DNA from: Nostoc sp. NMS9
GTDB lineage: Bacteria > Cyanobacteriota > Cyanobacteriia > Cyanobacteriales > Nostocaceae
Direction: 5' to 3'
NCBI RefSeq assembly: GCF_017114995.1
Contig: NZ_JABXKL010000085.1
Span: 61,135-125,134, forward strand
Length of the DNA: 64,000 bases
Under the pieces are notes generated by a model that ran no database searches, was not told where the DNA came from, and was given only the letters and a program-made list of their open reading frames with translations. The translations under genes were made by a program, and so were the position numbers. Shown here in pieces: positions 1 to 8,930 of this stretch (position 1 is its first letter; every line of letters begins with the position of its first letter).

Positions 1-8
1 TCACTACA

Positions 9-1175
9 GTGACAAAAAACCTGAGTTTAGGTGATAAAGTTAAGAAAAAAACTAACCATGTCTTCGTGTTTTTAGAAATTTTCGCTCACGAAGGTGGTAT
101 TCAATCGTATATAAAAGATATTTTTCGCGCCTATCTGGGATTGAGCCAAGACTACAAGGCAGAAGTTTTTTTACTACGAGATAGTGCTGATAGCTTAAAT
201 CCGTTTGAAGACGAGAACTTAAAATTTCATTACTTTAAAAATCAGTCCCCCTATTTGGGGAGATTGCAAATGGCAGCGGCTTTACTAAAGTGTCTGTTGC
301 AGAGCCGTCCGCAGCAGGTTTTCTGCGGTCATATTAACTTAGCAGTATTAATCCAAACACTTTGCCAGCCCTTAGGGATTCCTTACACTGTGCTAACTTA
401 CGGCAAAGAAGTCTGGGAACCGTTGAAAAATCAGGAACGTCGCGCCCTGATATCAGCAGATAGAATTTGGACAATTAGTCGCTACAGCCGCGATCGCGCT
501 TGTGTTGCCAATAGTCTAAACCCAAAAATGGTACAGATGATGCCTTGTGCCATTGATGCGGATAAATTTACTCCTGGTTCCAAACAACCAGAATTAGTCC
601 AGAAGTATGGCTTAACTGGTGCGAAAGTGTTGATGACAGTAGCACGGTTATGGTCAGGAGATATTTACAAGGGTGTAGATGTCACGATTCGGGCAATACC
701 ACAAATCGCTCAAGTTTTCCCAGAAGTGAAATATTTGGTAATTGGTCGCGGCGATGACCAACCGCGATTAGCTAAACTTGCTGCATATTTAGGTGTGAGC
801 GATCGCGTCGTGTTTGCTGGTTTCGTTGCCACAGAAGAATTAATGGAACATTATCGCCTTGCTGACGCCTATATTATGCCTTCGCAAGAAGGCTTTGGCA
901 TAGTTTATCTAGAAGCAATGGCTTGTGGAGTGCCGGTGTTATCCGGTGACGACGATGGTTCCGCTGACCCTTTGCAGGATGGTAAACTGGGATGGCGAGT
1001 ACGACACCGCAGTCCTGATGCTGTAGCAACAGCTTGTATAGAAATGCTTCAAGGGGATGACCAGCGATGTGATGGGGAGTGGCTAAGAGAACAGGCGATC
1101 GCTCTGTTTGGCCTAAATGCCTTTCAACAGCACTTACAAAAAATGCTGCTATCCTCAGTAATAAAGTCCATTTGA
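9..1175 (+). CDS. GT4-family glycosyltransferase
   Basis: Transfers a sugar from a nucleotide donor, probably to a cell-surface polysaccharide or glycolipid; the acceptor cannot be told. The 388-aa protein has the two-domain GT-B look of family GT4: an N-terminal acceptor domain with the motif HEGGIQSY near residue 27, and a C-terminal donor domain with the EX7E signature EGFGIVYLEAMACG starting near residue 294. GRGDDQPRL around residue 247 fits the sugar-nucleotide loop region. The start is a GTG at the window edge and the frame stays open upstream, so the true N-terminus may lie outside the window. No sugar-pathway neighbours are visible to narrow the substrate. Confidence 0.88.
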   Translation: MTKNLSLGDKVKKKTNHVFVFLEIFAHEGGIQSYIKDIFRAYLGLSQDYKAEVFLLRDSADSLNPFEDENLKFHYFKNQSPYLGRLQMAAALLKCLLQSRPQQVFCGHINLAVLIQTLCQPLGIPYTVLTYGKEVWEPLKNQERRALISADRIWTISRYSRDRACVANSLNPKMVQMMPCAIDADKFTPGSKQPELVQKYGLTGAKVLMTVARLWSGDIYKGVDVTIRAIPQIAQVFPEVKYLVIGRGDDQPRLAKLAAYLGVSDRVVFAGFVATEELMEHYRLADAYIMPSQEGFGIVYLEAMACGVPVLSGDDDGSADPLQDGKLGWRVRHRSPDAVATACIEMLQGDDQRCDGEWLREQAIALFGLNAFQQHLQKMLLSSVIKSI

Positions 1176-1259
1176 GTCCAAATGACAAACGATCAATAAC
1201 TCATAACTAATGACTAAAATCGCTATCCTAGAAGGAGAGCAGGACAAAATTTATTAAAA

Positions 1260-1631
1260 ATGAGTTTTAAGTCATTTCAATTGAATCTTTTAAATCTCCG
1301 CCCTTGGCTCACCCTGCTGGCAGTTATTTGGTTGCTGGCATCAGTGGGCTTGGGTTGGTTAGTTAATTCATTGCTAATTATTTTCGGGTTGCTGTTGTTG
1401 GCACCTATTGTGGCTTTCTTTGGCTTTCGTTGGTGGCTGCAACGCAACTTGGTTGCCGATCAATGTCCCGTCTGTGGATATGAATTTACAGGTTTAAATA
1501 ACAGTCAGTTGCAATGTCCTAACTGTAAGGAGTTACTGTTAGTACAAAATAGTCATTTTCAGCGCTTCACACCAGAAGGCACAATTGATGTCACTGCTGT
1601 CGAAGTTCCAGCCAAATCACTGGAAGAATAG
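1260..1631 (+). CDS. Small membrane protein with C-terminal zinc ribbon
   Basis: A 123-aa protein of unknown function. Two hydrophobic segments (about residues 15-35 and 36-57) form a membrane hairpin, followed by a soluble tail with two cysteine pairs, CPVCG and CPNC, about 20 residues apart; this spacing fits a zinc-ribbon knuckle. The acidic C-terminus has no further motif. The ATG is 84 bases downstream of the glycosyltransferase gene, and a clear hairpin plus T-run follows the stop, so it could be the last gene of a two-gene unit. The zinc ribbon is read from the motif only; a role in membrane quality control or protein contact would be a guess. Confidence 0.75.
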   Translation: MSFKSFQLNLLNLRPWLTLLAVIWLLASVGLGWLVNSLLIIFGLLLLAPIVAFFGFRWWLQRNLVADQCPVCGYEFTGLNNSQLQCPNCKELLLVQNSHFQRFTPEGTIDVTAVEVPAKSLEE

Positions 1632-1642
1632 TCAAGAATCGT

Positions 1643-1687
1643 TAGTCATTAGCAAAGCATAAATGACTAATGACTATTTATTTTTTT
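1643..1687 (+). terminator. Rho-independent-type terminator after the zinc-ribbon gene
   Basis: Perfect 10-base arms TAGTCATTAG (1643-1652) and CTAATGACTA (1667-1676) are followed by TTTATTTTTTT on the plus strand. The stem overlaps the last codons of the convergent minus-strand gene ending at 1674, so it may serve both directions. Confidence 0.7.
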
Positions 1688-2105
1688 GCGAGATTGAGAG
1701 GCTGTAAGTATATTGTTGCGGGGATAGTTCGCCCACATGCAGCGAATATTTTCCTGCCTGCCAATAACCAGAAAGTTCTGACTTACCTCCAGAGTAACTA
1801 TCTGCTAGTACACAAAAGCGCCCCCCAGGCCCGTCGATCAGCAGTGTTGGCTTTCCTTGACTCTCTACTGTTAATCGCAAATAAGGTAATGACTCTGTAA
1901 CTTGGATAACTTGACTTGGTTCAGTGGTAATATTGCCACAATTACTTTTGACAGTTCCCCCAGACTTTCCGTTCAAAATTAATGGATCTGGTTGGGAATT
2001 CCGATTAATTTGGATTGTTGGTGTCTGTGCAAAATTAGCCTCAGTGAAAACCAAGCTCATCGCCAAAGCTGTGGGAATAATTGCAAGTAGCCTAAGCGTC
2101 TTCAT
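1674..2105 (-). CDS. Secreted protein of unknown function
   Basis: A 143-aa protein starting with a clear signal peptide: basic start MKTLR, hydrophobic core LLAIIPTALAMSLVFT and a likely cleavage near residue 26 (NFA-Q). The mature part is beta-rich, with two cysteines (CGN near 56 and FCVLAD near 97) about 40 residues apart that could form a disulfide. The segment LLIDGPGGRFCVLAD with later YSLHVG resembles cyanobacterial periplasmic proteins of the pre-peptidase/beta-sandwich type, but I cannot name a family. It converges on the zinc-ribbon gene and is separated from the next plus gene by a repeat-containing gap. Confidence 0.72.
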   Translation of the reverse strand: MKTLRLLAIIPTALAMSLVFTEANFAQTPTIQINRNSQPDPLILNGKSGGTVKSNCGNITTEPSQVIQVTESLPYLRLTVESQGKPTLLIDGPGGRFCVLADSYSGGKSELSGYWQAGKYSLHVGELSPQQYTYSLSISQKNK

Positions 2106-2256
2106 TTTAATTAATGCTCCAGATTTTTTTAGAGCAATATTGTTATACAGTCTGATCTATATAGACGACAGCAATCCGTCTTAGTTCCAAAAGCTGCCGT
2201 ATAAAGCAACACCAGTCCGTTAAAGATTATTTGTGAAGATTTAATAGGTGTATATC

Positions 2257-2286
2257 TGTAGAGATGTTGCATTGCAACGTCTTACA
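2257..2286. repeat. Palindromic intergenic repeat in the 2106-2440 gap
   Basis: TGTAGAGATGTTGCA and TTGCAACGTCTTACA form a 30-base imperfect palindrome, a degenerate copy of the GTAGAGACGTTGCA-type palindromes scattered in Nostoc genomes. A related palindrome lies at 60861-60887. The rest of 2106-2440 shows no gene; it must hold the promoters of the flanking divergent genes, but no clear boxes stand out. Confidence 0.6.
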
Positions 2287-2443
2287 ATTGATGTCTGGAA
2301 GGCAACAAAAAAAACATAATTTTTCCCTGTCCAGAAAGGTCTTGCACTCACAGACATTAGCTAAAATCACTAAGACAACCACCAAAAATAGAATTTGGTT
2401 GGTCTATTGTTGAATAAGTACGCTACTGAAGTAGGAAAGATTG

Positions 2444-2782
2444 ATGAATCCTCAACCAGAAGAAAACTTACAGCGTCGCCTCGATCAGCTAGAGGTAGAG
2501 ATTAATTCTCCGCCTGGGGTAGTTTCACAAGAACAAAAACAAACGTCTCAGTCTGTTTTTGCCAGCTTCAACTTGCAACTGGAGCGATTTAAGATTTGGT
2601 TCAACAGCTTATCTGGTGTGAAAAAGCTGGTAGTTTCGGGTGTGACGGTACTAGTAGGCTTGGCGATACTGCAAGCAGTGTTTAAACTAGTTGCATCTGT
2701 AATTAGTCTGGCACTTTTGGCAGTGTTAGTGTATGTTGGATACAAATTTTTTGTGTCTGGTAGCTTTCAACGCAAGCAATAA
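2444..2782 (+). CDS. Small membrane protein, family not recognised
   Basis: About 112 aa. The N-terminal half is hydrophilic and helical (QRRLDQLEVEI) and likely cytoplasmic; the C-terminal half carries one long or two closely packed hydrophobic segments (about residues 63-102), ending in a short basic tail FQRKQ. An in-frame TTG lies just before, but the ATG at 2444 has GTAGGAAAG at a suitable distance and is preferred. No catalytic motif is visible. It is followed by an inverted repeat that probably ends the transcript. Confidence 0.7.
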   Translation: MNPQPEENLQRRLDQLEVEINSPPGVVSQEQKQTSQSVFASFNLQLERFKIWFNSLSGVKKLVVSGVTVLVGLAILQAVFKLVASVISLALLAVLVYVGYKFFVSGSFQRKQ

Positions 2783-2814
2783 GTTGATATGCATTTACTT
2801 TGCACTCTGCCTGG

Positions 2815-2863
2815 AGTTATGAGAGTCAGGAGCCAGAATACAAACAACTCCTGACTCATAACT
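2815..2863. repeat. Inverted repeat between small membrane gene and RDD gene
   Basis: AGTTATGAGAGTCAGGAG (2815-2832) pairs with CTCCTGACTCATAACT (2848-2863) with a two-base bulge. It is built from the AGTTATGAG/CTCCTGACT words common between genes in Nostoc, and could act as a transcription stop, though no T-run follows. Confidence 0.6.
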
Positions 2864-2964
2864 CCTAAATCCTATTTCAATATGCTTTTCTTTTTGCTGA
2901 TTAGCTTAGTCTATTTTAATTGTGCCGATCGCGGCGTAGAAATAATATCAAAGGAAATTATACG

Positions 2965-5106
2965 ATGACGTCACCAATTGTCAGGAGAACTAGTAATCAA
3001 TCTGGTCAGTCAAAAAAATCGGAAAGAGCCAATTCGCTGCTGCTAGCAAGTAGACGTTTTGCTGCTTGGGCGGCTGAAATCACACTAGTGGTTACTAGTG
3101 GGTTGATTCCCTTCGGCATTGGTGTCTATGCCAATTCTAGAAGCGATCTGAACCGAGTACCGCTTAATCCCGTACTGGTAGTCACAGAAAGAGCGATCGC
3201 CAGACCCCTAGCTCTACCTGTAAGCTATGGCATCCGTAACGTCGCATGGCCGACTAATATTTTGTGGACAATCGCCCTGTTAGCGCCTGTAACTCTCTCG
3301 TGGTGGCAATTGTATTTATTAGCTAAGACTGGTAGCACAATTCCGAAACATTGGTTAAAAGTGCGGGTTGTCAACGAGCAAGGGAAGCCGCCCGGATTGG
3401 GGGCAGTTGTGATTAGAGAAGGCGTTGGGCGTTGGACTGTACCCATTTCCATCGCCTATCTGCTGTGGCGCTACAGCTTTGCTTTTCCGAATTTAGGATT
3501 ATTCACATTTTTGTCTTTATTAATGATTGTGGGTGAAGGCATAGGCTTACCGTCGCGTCGGGGGCGTCGCGCATTCCACAATCAACTCGCAGGTACTTAT
3601 ACAATCGATGCAGTCTTAGCTAGCAACAGACAAGCTCAGTCTGCTGACGGTAATGATCAAGCAGAAGAATGGCAAGAGGGAGAAGAGTTAGCGGCAGATC
3701 AAACCAGCCAGTCGCCTAATTTGTGGCGGCGAATACAGCAAAATCCCAATCTGACTTTGTTTGGGGTAGGGCTGACGAGTATGACTGCTGTGCTGGCAAC
3801 TTTAATCGGCACTCAAGTTTATATCCAAATTCAACAATCCCAACGAGCAACCAAGCAAATCAACAGCCAACAATTCCTCGAACTTGTCAAACAATTGACT
3901 CCCAACTCTGGAGCGACTAATGAGCAACGCCAAAGTGCAATTCTGGCTATGGGTGGTCTTAATGACCCACAATCCATTAAATTTCTGGCGGATTTATTAG
4001 TTAGCGAAACTAACCCCAGCCTTCTGGATACGATTCAACAAGCTTTGACAACTGTCGGGCCCCAAGCCATCCCGGAACTCAAAAATAAGAATCAGTTTTT
4101 GGTCAGCGAACTGGAATCTGTGGGTAGTACTGCAACCAAAGAGCGGGAATTACGGCAAGGGCGGCTACAAAGAAACCAGCGGACAATCAACAAGATTCTC
4201 TCTGTTTACAGCGGTAAAAAAATCGAGGATGTTGACCTTAGTAGCACCCAATTAGGACAAAGTGGTACTTCAGGAAGTTCCTACTTCAACTTGGTACTGG
4301 ACAATCTTGATTTATCAGGAGTTAAGTTTAAATCTGCAAATCTTAACCAAGCCAGCTTTAAGGGTAGCCGCTTCCGGGGCGTGGGTGAAGATGGACGCTG
4401 GGATACCTACGACGATGTAATGGCTGATTTAAGCCAAGCTCAGTTGCAGCAAGCCAATCTTACTGATGCTAACCTCAGTCGCGTCTTGATGAACCGGATC
4501 GATTTGAGTCGCGCCACTCTTAACAGAGCCAACTTATCCAACGCGCGTCTATATGATGCTAAACTCAACAGCACCCAACTAGTCGGAGCCGATCTGCGAA
4601 ACGCCGTTTTGGAAAAAGCCAGCTTGACAGGGGCAGATTTAGGCGATGCCAAATTGAACGAAGCCAATCTGTATGCAGCGCGTTTAGGTCGCGCCACTGC
4701 CATCGGAACGCAATTATCTTTTGCCAACTTAACTAACACTGATTGGCAAGGGGCAGATTTATCAGGAGCTTATTTGGATCGGGCTAATCTCAGCAATGCT
4801 AACCTTAGTGCTACTCGTTTAACTGGTGCTGTTTTACGTTCTGCCCAAATGGAAAACGTTAACTTGCAAAATGCCGACCTGAGTCTTGCAGATTTACGAG
4901 GGGCAAATGTCGCTGGAGCAGATTTTAAGGGGGCAATTCTCGCTCCTAGCAAACAAGATCCAGCAGATCAATTTGTCCAAACCCCAGATTTAGGCTCAGT
5001 ATCTGCTGTAGTCCAAGGGGTTGATTTTTCTCAAGCCAAAAATTTAGATGCCAAGCAATTAGCGTACATTTGTACTCAAGGAGGCATTCATCCCCGTTGC
5101 CCGTAG
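2965..5106 (+). CDS. RDD-domain membrane protein with pentapeptide repeats
   Basis: About 713 aa. The N-terminal part (to about residue 215) has several hydrophobic segments and an RDD-type signature (RRFAAWAAEITL, later GVGRW), i.e. a membrane module of unknown transport or anchoring role. A further membrane segment lies near residue 270 (ASMTAVLATLIG-like region), then a HEAT-like stretch (ILAMGGLNDPQSIKFLADLL). The C-terminal third consists of A(D/N)LXX pentapeptide repeats that should fold as a right-handed quadrilateral beta-helix, ending with the usual cyanobacterial closing region rich in YICTQG. The GTG at 2920 is rejected: the ATG at 2965 is preceded by AAAGGAAA. Repeats are regular and undamaged. 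Function: possibly a membrane scaffold for protein contacts. Confidence 0.88.
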   Translation: MTSPIVRRTSNQSGQSKKSERANSLLLASRRFAAWAAEITLVVTSGLIPFGIGVYANSRSDLNRVPLNPVLVVTERAIARPLALPVSYGIRNVAWPTNILWTIALLAPVTLSWWQLYLLAKTGSTIPKHWLKVRVVNEQGKPPGLGAVVIREGVGRWTVPISIAYLLWRYSFAFPNLGLFTFLSLLMIVGEGIGLPSRRGRRAFHNQLAGTYTIDAVLASNRQAQSADGNDQAEEWQEGEELAADQTSQSPNLWRRIQQNPNLTLFGVGLTSMTAVLATLIGTQVYIQIQQSQRATKQINSQQFLELVKQLTPNSGATNEQRQSAILAMGGLNDPQSIKFLADLLVSETNPSLLDTIQQALTTVGPQAIPELKNKNQFLVSELESVGSTATKERELRQGRLQRNQRTINKILSVYSGKKIEDVDLSSTQLGQSGTSGSSYFNLVLDNLDLSGVKFKSANLNQASFKGSRFRGVGEDGRWDTYDDVMADLSQAQLQQANLTDANLSRVLMNRIDLSRATLNRANLSNARLYDAKLNSTQLVGADLRNAVLEKASLTGADLGDAKLNEANLYAARLGRATAIGTQLSFANLTNTDWQGADLSGAYLDRANLSNANLSATRLTGAVLRSAQMENVNLQNADLSLADLRGANVAGADFKGAILAPSKQDPADQFVQTPDLGSVSAVVQGVDFSQAKNLDAKQLAYICTQGGIHPRCP

Positions 5107-5154
5107 AATGAAGGGGGCAGGCGAGCAGGGGGACAAGGGGACAAGGAAAATAAC

Positions 5155-5192
5155 CATGCCCAATGTTCCATGCCCAATGCCCAATGCCCAAT
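5155..5192 (+). repeat. Short tandem repeats CCCAATG
   Basis: The 7-base word CCCAATG or close variants repeats in tandem just before the outer-membrane-like gene. This is the heptamer repeat style typical of heterocystous cyanobacteria; another copy is at 20837-20862. Confidence 0.7.
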
Positions 5193-5217
5193 AAGAAAAT
5201 GGTGTGAGGAGTTGGTT

Positions 5218-5709
5218 ATGAAGTATATTCCATCTTTGGTTTCAGTTTTGGGGGCTGGTTTGGTCTTGAGTCTGGCGAGTACGAAACCAGCACAAGCTCA
5301 AGTAGCTTATGGCAGTTATATTGGTATCGGCCCCACTGTTGGTTTTACCGATGGTATCCAATTTGGGGGGGTGATAGCAGGGCGCTACAAGCTTTTGGAA
5401 GCACCAATTTCACTCCGCGCTCAAGTATTAATTGGTAATAATACGGCAGTTGTACCAACGGTTTCTTACGATTTCCCCCTCAACTGGCAAGCTGATGCCT
5501 ACCTGGGTGCTGGATTAGTGCTGGCTGGTGGTGGTGGTTCTTCTCCTGTGGGCGACAAAATTAGTTTTGCTTTACAACCGGGCATTGATTATATGATCCC
5601 AAATAGCAATACTGTCCTTTTTGGCAACGCCATTATTGCTTTTGATGCTTACCGAGATAGCAGTGGTACAGCTATCTCTGTACAAGGTGGCGTTGGTTTG
5701 AGATTTTAA
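5218..5709 (+). CDS. Secreted outer-membrane-like beta-barrel protein
   Basis: A 163-aa exported protein. The signal peptide (MKYIPSLVSVLGAGLVLSLAS) ends at a likely AQA site near residue 28. The mature part alternates hydrophobic and polar residues with many Gly and aromatic residues and ends in GGVGLRF; a terminal Phe is the usual last residue of a beta-barrel strand recognised by the BAM machinery. An upstream in-frame ATG (5170) falls in repeat DNA and is rejected; ATG 5218 directly starts the signal peptide and follows GTGAGGAG. Likely a small 8-stranded barrel or surface protein; the ligand is unknown. Confidence 0.75.
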   Translation: MKYIPSLVSVLGAGLVLSLASTKPAQAQVAYGSYIGIGPTVGFTDGIQFGGVIAGRYKLLEAPISLRAQVLIGNNTAVVPTVSYDFPLNWQADAYLGAGLVLAGGGGSSPVGDKISFALQPGIDYMIPNSNTVLFGNAIIAFDAYRDSSGTAISVQGGVGLRF

Positions 5710-5827
5710 GGGGCACGCTATCTCTAAGAAGCGTTAAACTTCATTGCAAATTAAGAAGTTAGTCCAAACAACATGATAGTTTTTGGTCATGAAGAGAGAC
5801 AGCACAGGATTAACACAGGAGAACACA

Positions 5828-6040
5828 GTGGCAATGGAATCAAATTTATTAACGGATGCGAGCGCAGATGAAGTGAATCAAGATTTCAGTGAATATGTCG
5901 CCAATCTGCAACTTCACATGACTCTGCAAGCTCGCAATCTTGTTCCAACGCTGAAGCAAACACTGGTAGATAGTCGCCACCAATTACTCCATCAAACCCA
6001 AGCCCACTTTGAAAAGCTAGTTTCTCGGCAAGGGTTATAA
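5828..6040 (+). CDS. Short conserved-looking cytoplasmic protein
   Basis: About 70 aa, hydrophilic and helical (DEVNQDFSEYVANLQLHMTLQARNLVPTL), with no signal peptide, membrane segment or catalytic motif. In-frame upstream starts at 5783 and 5789 exist, but CAGGAG at 5817-5822 sits correctly before the GTG at 5828 (or ATG at 5834). The composition is coding-like and a gene is likely, but I do not recognise the family. Confidence 0.55.
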   Translation: MAMESNLLTDASADEVNQDFSEYVANLQLHMTLQARNLVPTLKQTLVDSRHQLLHQTQAHFEKLVSRQGL

Positions 6041-6248
6041 AATATATACAAATTTTAATCAAAATTCAAATAAAATAAGGGCAGATGTTGTTGGGTCAAT
6101 GCCAATGGTGTTCCCACAAGGTCTGCTTTTTCTGCTTTTTAAGTATTAAGTTACTAAAATCACCCTTTTGGCACAATAGTAGAGAGCAGAAAGTAGTTAA
6201 GATTATTGCAGCAGTTCCTTCCTTTCAAGAGCAGTTAATTAAGGCTAA

Positions 6249-7505
6249 ATGGCGGCTCGAATAAAAATGACTTCATTACTTCCCAGAAACGTCAGCGTTG
6301 TTATCCGACCAGTCCAATACCGGGATCTGGACGGCATTGAGCGCATAACTCAAGAGTCATTCGCAGCCCTCACTCCCCAGGGAGCAGGTTTTGCCATCAG
6401 CCAGATGCAAAGGCTGCGTCGCTGGTATGGATTACTCAAATTTTTAAGTTGGTTTCCTAACCCGCTACAGTATCGCCTCTGTGCTTATGTGGCGGAGCAA
6501 GGGCGGATACTTTTAGGAATGATTCAAGTGTCACCTTTTAACCGCACACGTAGTACTTGGCGGATCGATCAAGTGTTACTAGAGCGTGGTGTAGATAAAC
6601 AAGGAATTGGTTCGCAACTTTTGCGTCATTGCTTTGAATCGATTTTGGAAGCTCGCACTTGGCTATTAGAAGTTAACATCAATGACATAGAGGCGCTGGC
6701 ACTATATCGGCAAAATGGATTCCAGCGTCTGGCAGAAATGACATACTGGGAAATTGGGCCAGAATTATTGGCTGAATTGGCACAAGCAGAGCCAGACTTG
6801 CCCAACCTCTTGCCAGTGAGCAATGCTGATGCCCAGTTACTGTATCAATTAGATACGGCATCGATGCCACCTCTGGTACGTCAGGTTTTTGACCGCAATA
6901 CCCGCGACTTTAAAACTAGCTTGTTTGACGCTTTAACTGATGCAGTCAAGCAATGGCTGACCAAAACAGAAGTAGTCAGTGGTTACGTATTTGAACCGCA
7001 ACGCAAAGCTGCGATCGGCTATTTTCAGGTGCAACTCGATCGCAAGGGTGAAGTTCCCCATACTGCAACGCTGACAGTTCATCCTGCTTACACCTGGCTT
7101 TATCCAGAATTACTATCTCAACTGGCTCGCATTGCCCAAGATTTTCCCCAGCAAGGGTTACAACTAGCCTCCTCAGACTATCAGGCAGAGCGAGAAGAAT
7201 ATTTGGAGCGAATTGGAGCAAAACGCATAGAACATACATTAGTTATGTCTCGCTCTGTGTGGCATAAGCTACGGGAGTCTAAATTCGTCTCCTTAGAAGG
7301 AATCCAGTGGACTGATATGCTGCAAGGTTTACAACCGACTCGTAAACCTATACCAGGTGGGATGTCATGGATACAACCAGGAAAGTTGCCATCGTCAGAT
7401 AAACCTCTGCCAAGCAAGTCAGAACCGATTAACTTTTCGGTAAAAAACCCTAGCATAGAAATATCGCCGATTCCTGAATCAGCAGATGGAAAGCAGGAGA
7501 ATTAG
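6249..7505 (+). CDS. GNAT-family N-acetyltransferase (large, two-part)
   Basis: A 418-aa protein. The first ~170 residues form a GNAT acetyltransferase domain: the acetyl-CoA loop is seen as GVDKQGIGSQLLRHC (near 115-130), followed by the motif B region LEVNINDIEALALYRQNGFQ. Residues 180-350 look like a second, degenerate GNAT-like half, and the tail is Pro/Ser rich and probably disordered. The substrate is unknown. Start ATG 6249; an alternative ATG at 6267 would remove six residues. Its stop is one base before the preferred GTG of ruvX, so the two genes are probably co-transcribed and translationally coupled. Confidence 0.8.
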   Translation: MAARIKMTSLLPRNVSVVIRPVQYRDLDGIERITQESFAALTPQGAGFAISQMQRLRRWYGLLKFLSWFPNPLQYRLCAYVAEQGRILLGMIQVSPFNRTRSTWRIDQVLLERGVDKQGIGSQLLRHCFESILEARTWLLEVNINDIEALALYRQNGFQRLAEMTYWEIGPELLAELAQAEPDLPNLLPVSNADAQLLYQLDTASMPPLVRQVFDRNTRDFKTSLFDALTDAVKQWLTKTEVVSGYVFEPQRKAAIGYFQVQLDRKGEVPHTATLTVHPAYTWLYPELLSQLARIAQDFPQQGLQLASSDYQAEREEYLERIGAKRIEHTLVMSRSVWHKLRESKFVSLEGIQWTDMLQGLQPTRKPIPGGMSWIQPGKLPSSDKPLPSKSEPINFSVKNPSIEISPIPESADGKQEN

Positions 7506-7506
7506 T

Positions 7507-7983
7507 GTGATATCCCAAGAGCAACCAAAACCGTTTATTTCAGCCTTGGGACTAGATTTTGGTCGCAAGCGGATTGGTGTGGCTGGGTGCGATCGCACGG
7601 GTTTAATTGCCACGGGAATCACCACTATTGAGCGTACATCTTTTGAGCAAGATGTCGAGCAAATCCGACAAATAGTTAATGAACGTGAGGTGCAAGTTCT
7701 AGTTATGGGCTTACCTTATTCGATGGATGGCTCACTAGGATTTCAGGCTCGTCAAGTTCAGAAATTTACTACAAGACTTGCTAAAGCACTAAACCTGCCT
7801 GTGGAATATATGGATGAGCGATTAACTTCATTTCAAGCAGAGCAACTGCTAATAGCTGAAAACCGCTCCCCATCACGCAATAAAGGTTTGATTGACCGCA
7901 AGGCAGCCGCTTTGATTTTGCAACAATGGCTGGATGTTAAGCGTGCTAACTCCCGCAGTTCAGTTGCGGCTATTGAATATTGA
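7507..7983 (+). CDS. ruvX: RuvX/YqgF-family nuclease (pre-16S rRNA / Holliday junction resolvase-like)
   Basis: RNase H-fold protein of the YqgF family, known for 16S rRNA 5'-end processing and proposed as a Holliday junction resolvase. It shows the family's acidic sites: LGLDFGRKRIGVA near the N-terminus, the central VMGLPYSMDGS, and YMDERLTSFQA toward the C-terminus with the DRKAAALIL end motif. Length (about 158 aa) is normal. An in-frame ATG at 7486 lies inside the upstream gene; the GTG at 7507 with AGGAGA at 7495-7500 is preferred and follows the GNAT stop by one base. Confidence 0.9.
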   Translation: MISQEQPKPFISALGLDFGRKRIGVAGCDRTGLIATGITTIERTSFEQDVEQIRQIVNEREVQVLVMGLPYSMDGSLGFQARQVQKFTTRLAKALNLPVEYMDERLTSFQAEQLLIAENRSPSRNKGLIDRKAAALILQQWLDVKRANSRSSVAAIEY

Positions 7984-8129
7984 TACCTTTTAACATGATA
8001 TTCTGAAAACGATTAGCCAGCAGTTGTATCTACGTATAAAGCTATTTGTTTGACATAATAATATGTCATTAACTATAGTTAAGCGATTTTCAAACTTGCT
8101 GGTATTTATTAAATTTCTACATTTCGGCT

Positions 8130-8702
8130 ATGTTTTCCTCTCCATTTCCTGAAGAAAATGATAACGCTCATGCGGGTTCTATCACTTTAACCGATGACAA
8201 AGGGCGATCGCTCGATTGTTATGTAGAGCATCGCCTTGAGGTTGATGAGCAAGAATACGTTTTGCTTCTTCCTGTAGACTCACCTGTAGAAATTTTTTCT
8301 TGGGAAGGTGAGGGTGAGGAAGAAGAAGCGGTTTTGGTAGAAGATGACGCCATCATTGAGCAAATTTTTGCTAATGCCCAAGCTGTACTATCTGAGCAGA
8401 ACCTGATACTGAAGAACACAGCCTATGCTCTGACAGTTGCAGGTGATTTACCGCCAGTGGAAGAATCAGAACTCTTCACCTTAGAAATCGAAGATGAAGG
8501 GGAAGATTTAGACCCAGAACAATTACAGCTACTCGCTAGCTTCTATGATGAAGATCAGGAGTATGCAATTTATACACCCCTAGATCCCCTGTTGTTTTTT
8601 GCACGGATAACAAAAACAGGTGAGCCAGAATTACTTTCTCCAGAGGAGTTCCGCAAAGTGCAACCTCTGTTAGAAGAACATCTTTTTAATGAAGTGGAAT
8701 AA
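8130..8702 (+). CDS. DUF3727 domain protein
   Basis: A 190-aa very acidic cytoplasmic protein of the cyanobacterial and plastid DUF3727 family. The first ~75 residues (SITLTDDKGRSLDCYVEH, VLLLPVDSPVEIF) resemble the DUF1292-type beta module; the rest carries the DUF3727 core (YDEDQEYAIYTPLDPLLFFARI) and a typical end LLSPEEFRKVQPLLEEHLFNE. No catalytic residues are known. From established knowledge, such proteins occur across cyanobacteria and in chloroplasts; the exact role is not clear. It stands alone and is followed by a strong hairpin. Confidence 0.88.
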   Translation: MFSSPFPEENDNAHAGSITLTDDKGRSLDCYVEHRLEVDEQEYVLLLPVDSPVEIFSWEGEGEEEEAVLVEDDAIIEQIFANAQAVLSEQNLILKNTAYALTVAGDLPPVEESELFTLEIEDEGEDLDPEQLQLLASFYDEDQEYAIYTPLDPLLFFARITKTGEPELLSPEEFRKVQPLLEEHLFNEVE

Positions 8703-8703
8703 G

Positions 8704-8746
8704 ATTAAAAATTCAAAATGAAAATATTACATTTTGAATTTTTAAT
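8704..8746 (+). terminator. Strong hairpin after DUF3727 gene
   Basis: Perfect 17-base arms ATTAAAAATTCAAAATG (8704-8720) and CATTTTGAATTTTTAAT (8730-8746) with a 9-base loop follow the stop by two bases. The arm's own TTTTTAAT can serve as the T-run. A similar AT-rich sequence appears at 36690-36720. Confidence 0.65.
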
Positions 8747-8930
8747 TGGGAATTTTCATTGTAATCAAAATCTACCTAAACCTTTTATCATGTCCCATTA
8801 AATGTGGAAGCTATGAAAGATTGATAAGAAATTGGGACAATTAGTATTGTTTAAGATTCTGGAACAAGTAGTTTGGTCGTGATTTTCAATTCCATTATCT
8901 AAAATACCAAATTAGTATGAGTTGCTGAAA

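Noticed and set aside
874..1188. 104-codon minus-strand frame in the glycosyltransferase gene
   Set aside because: Shadow of the GT4 gene, which has clear motifs on the plus strand.
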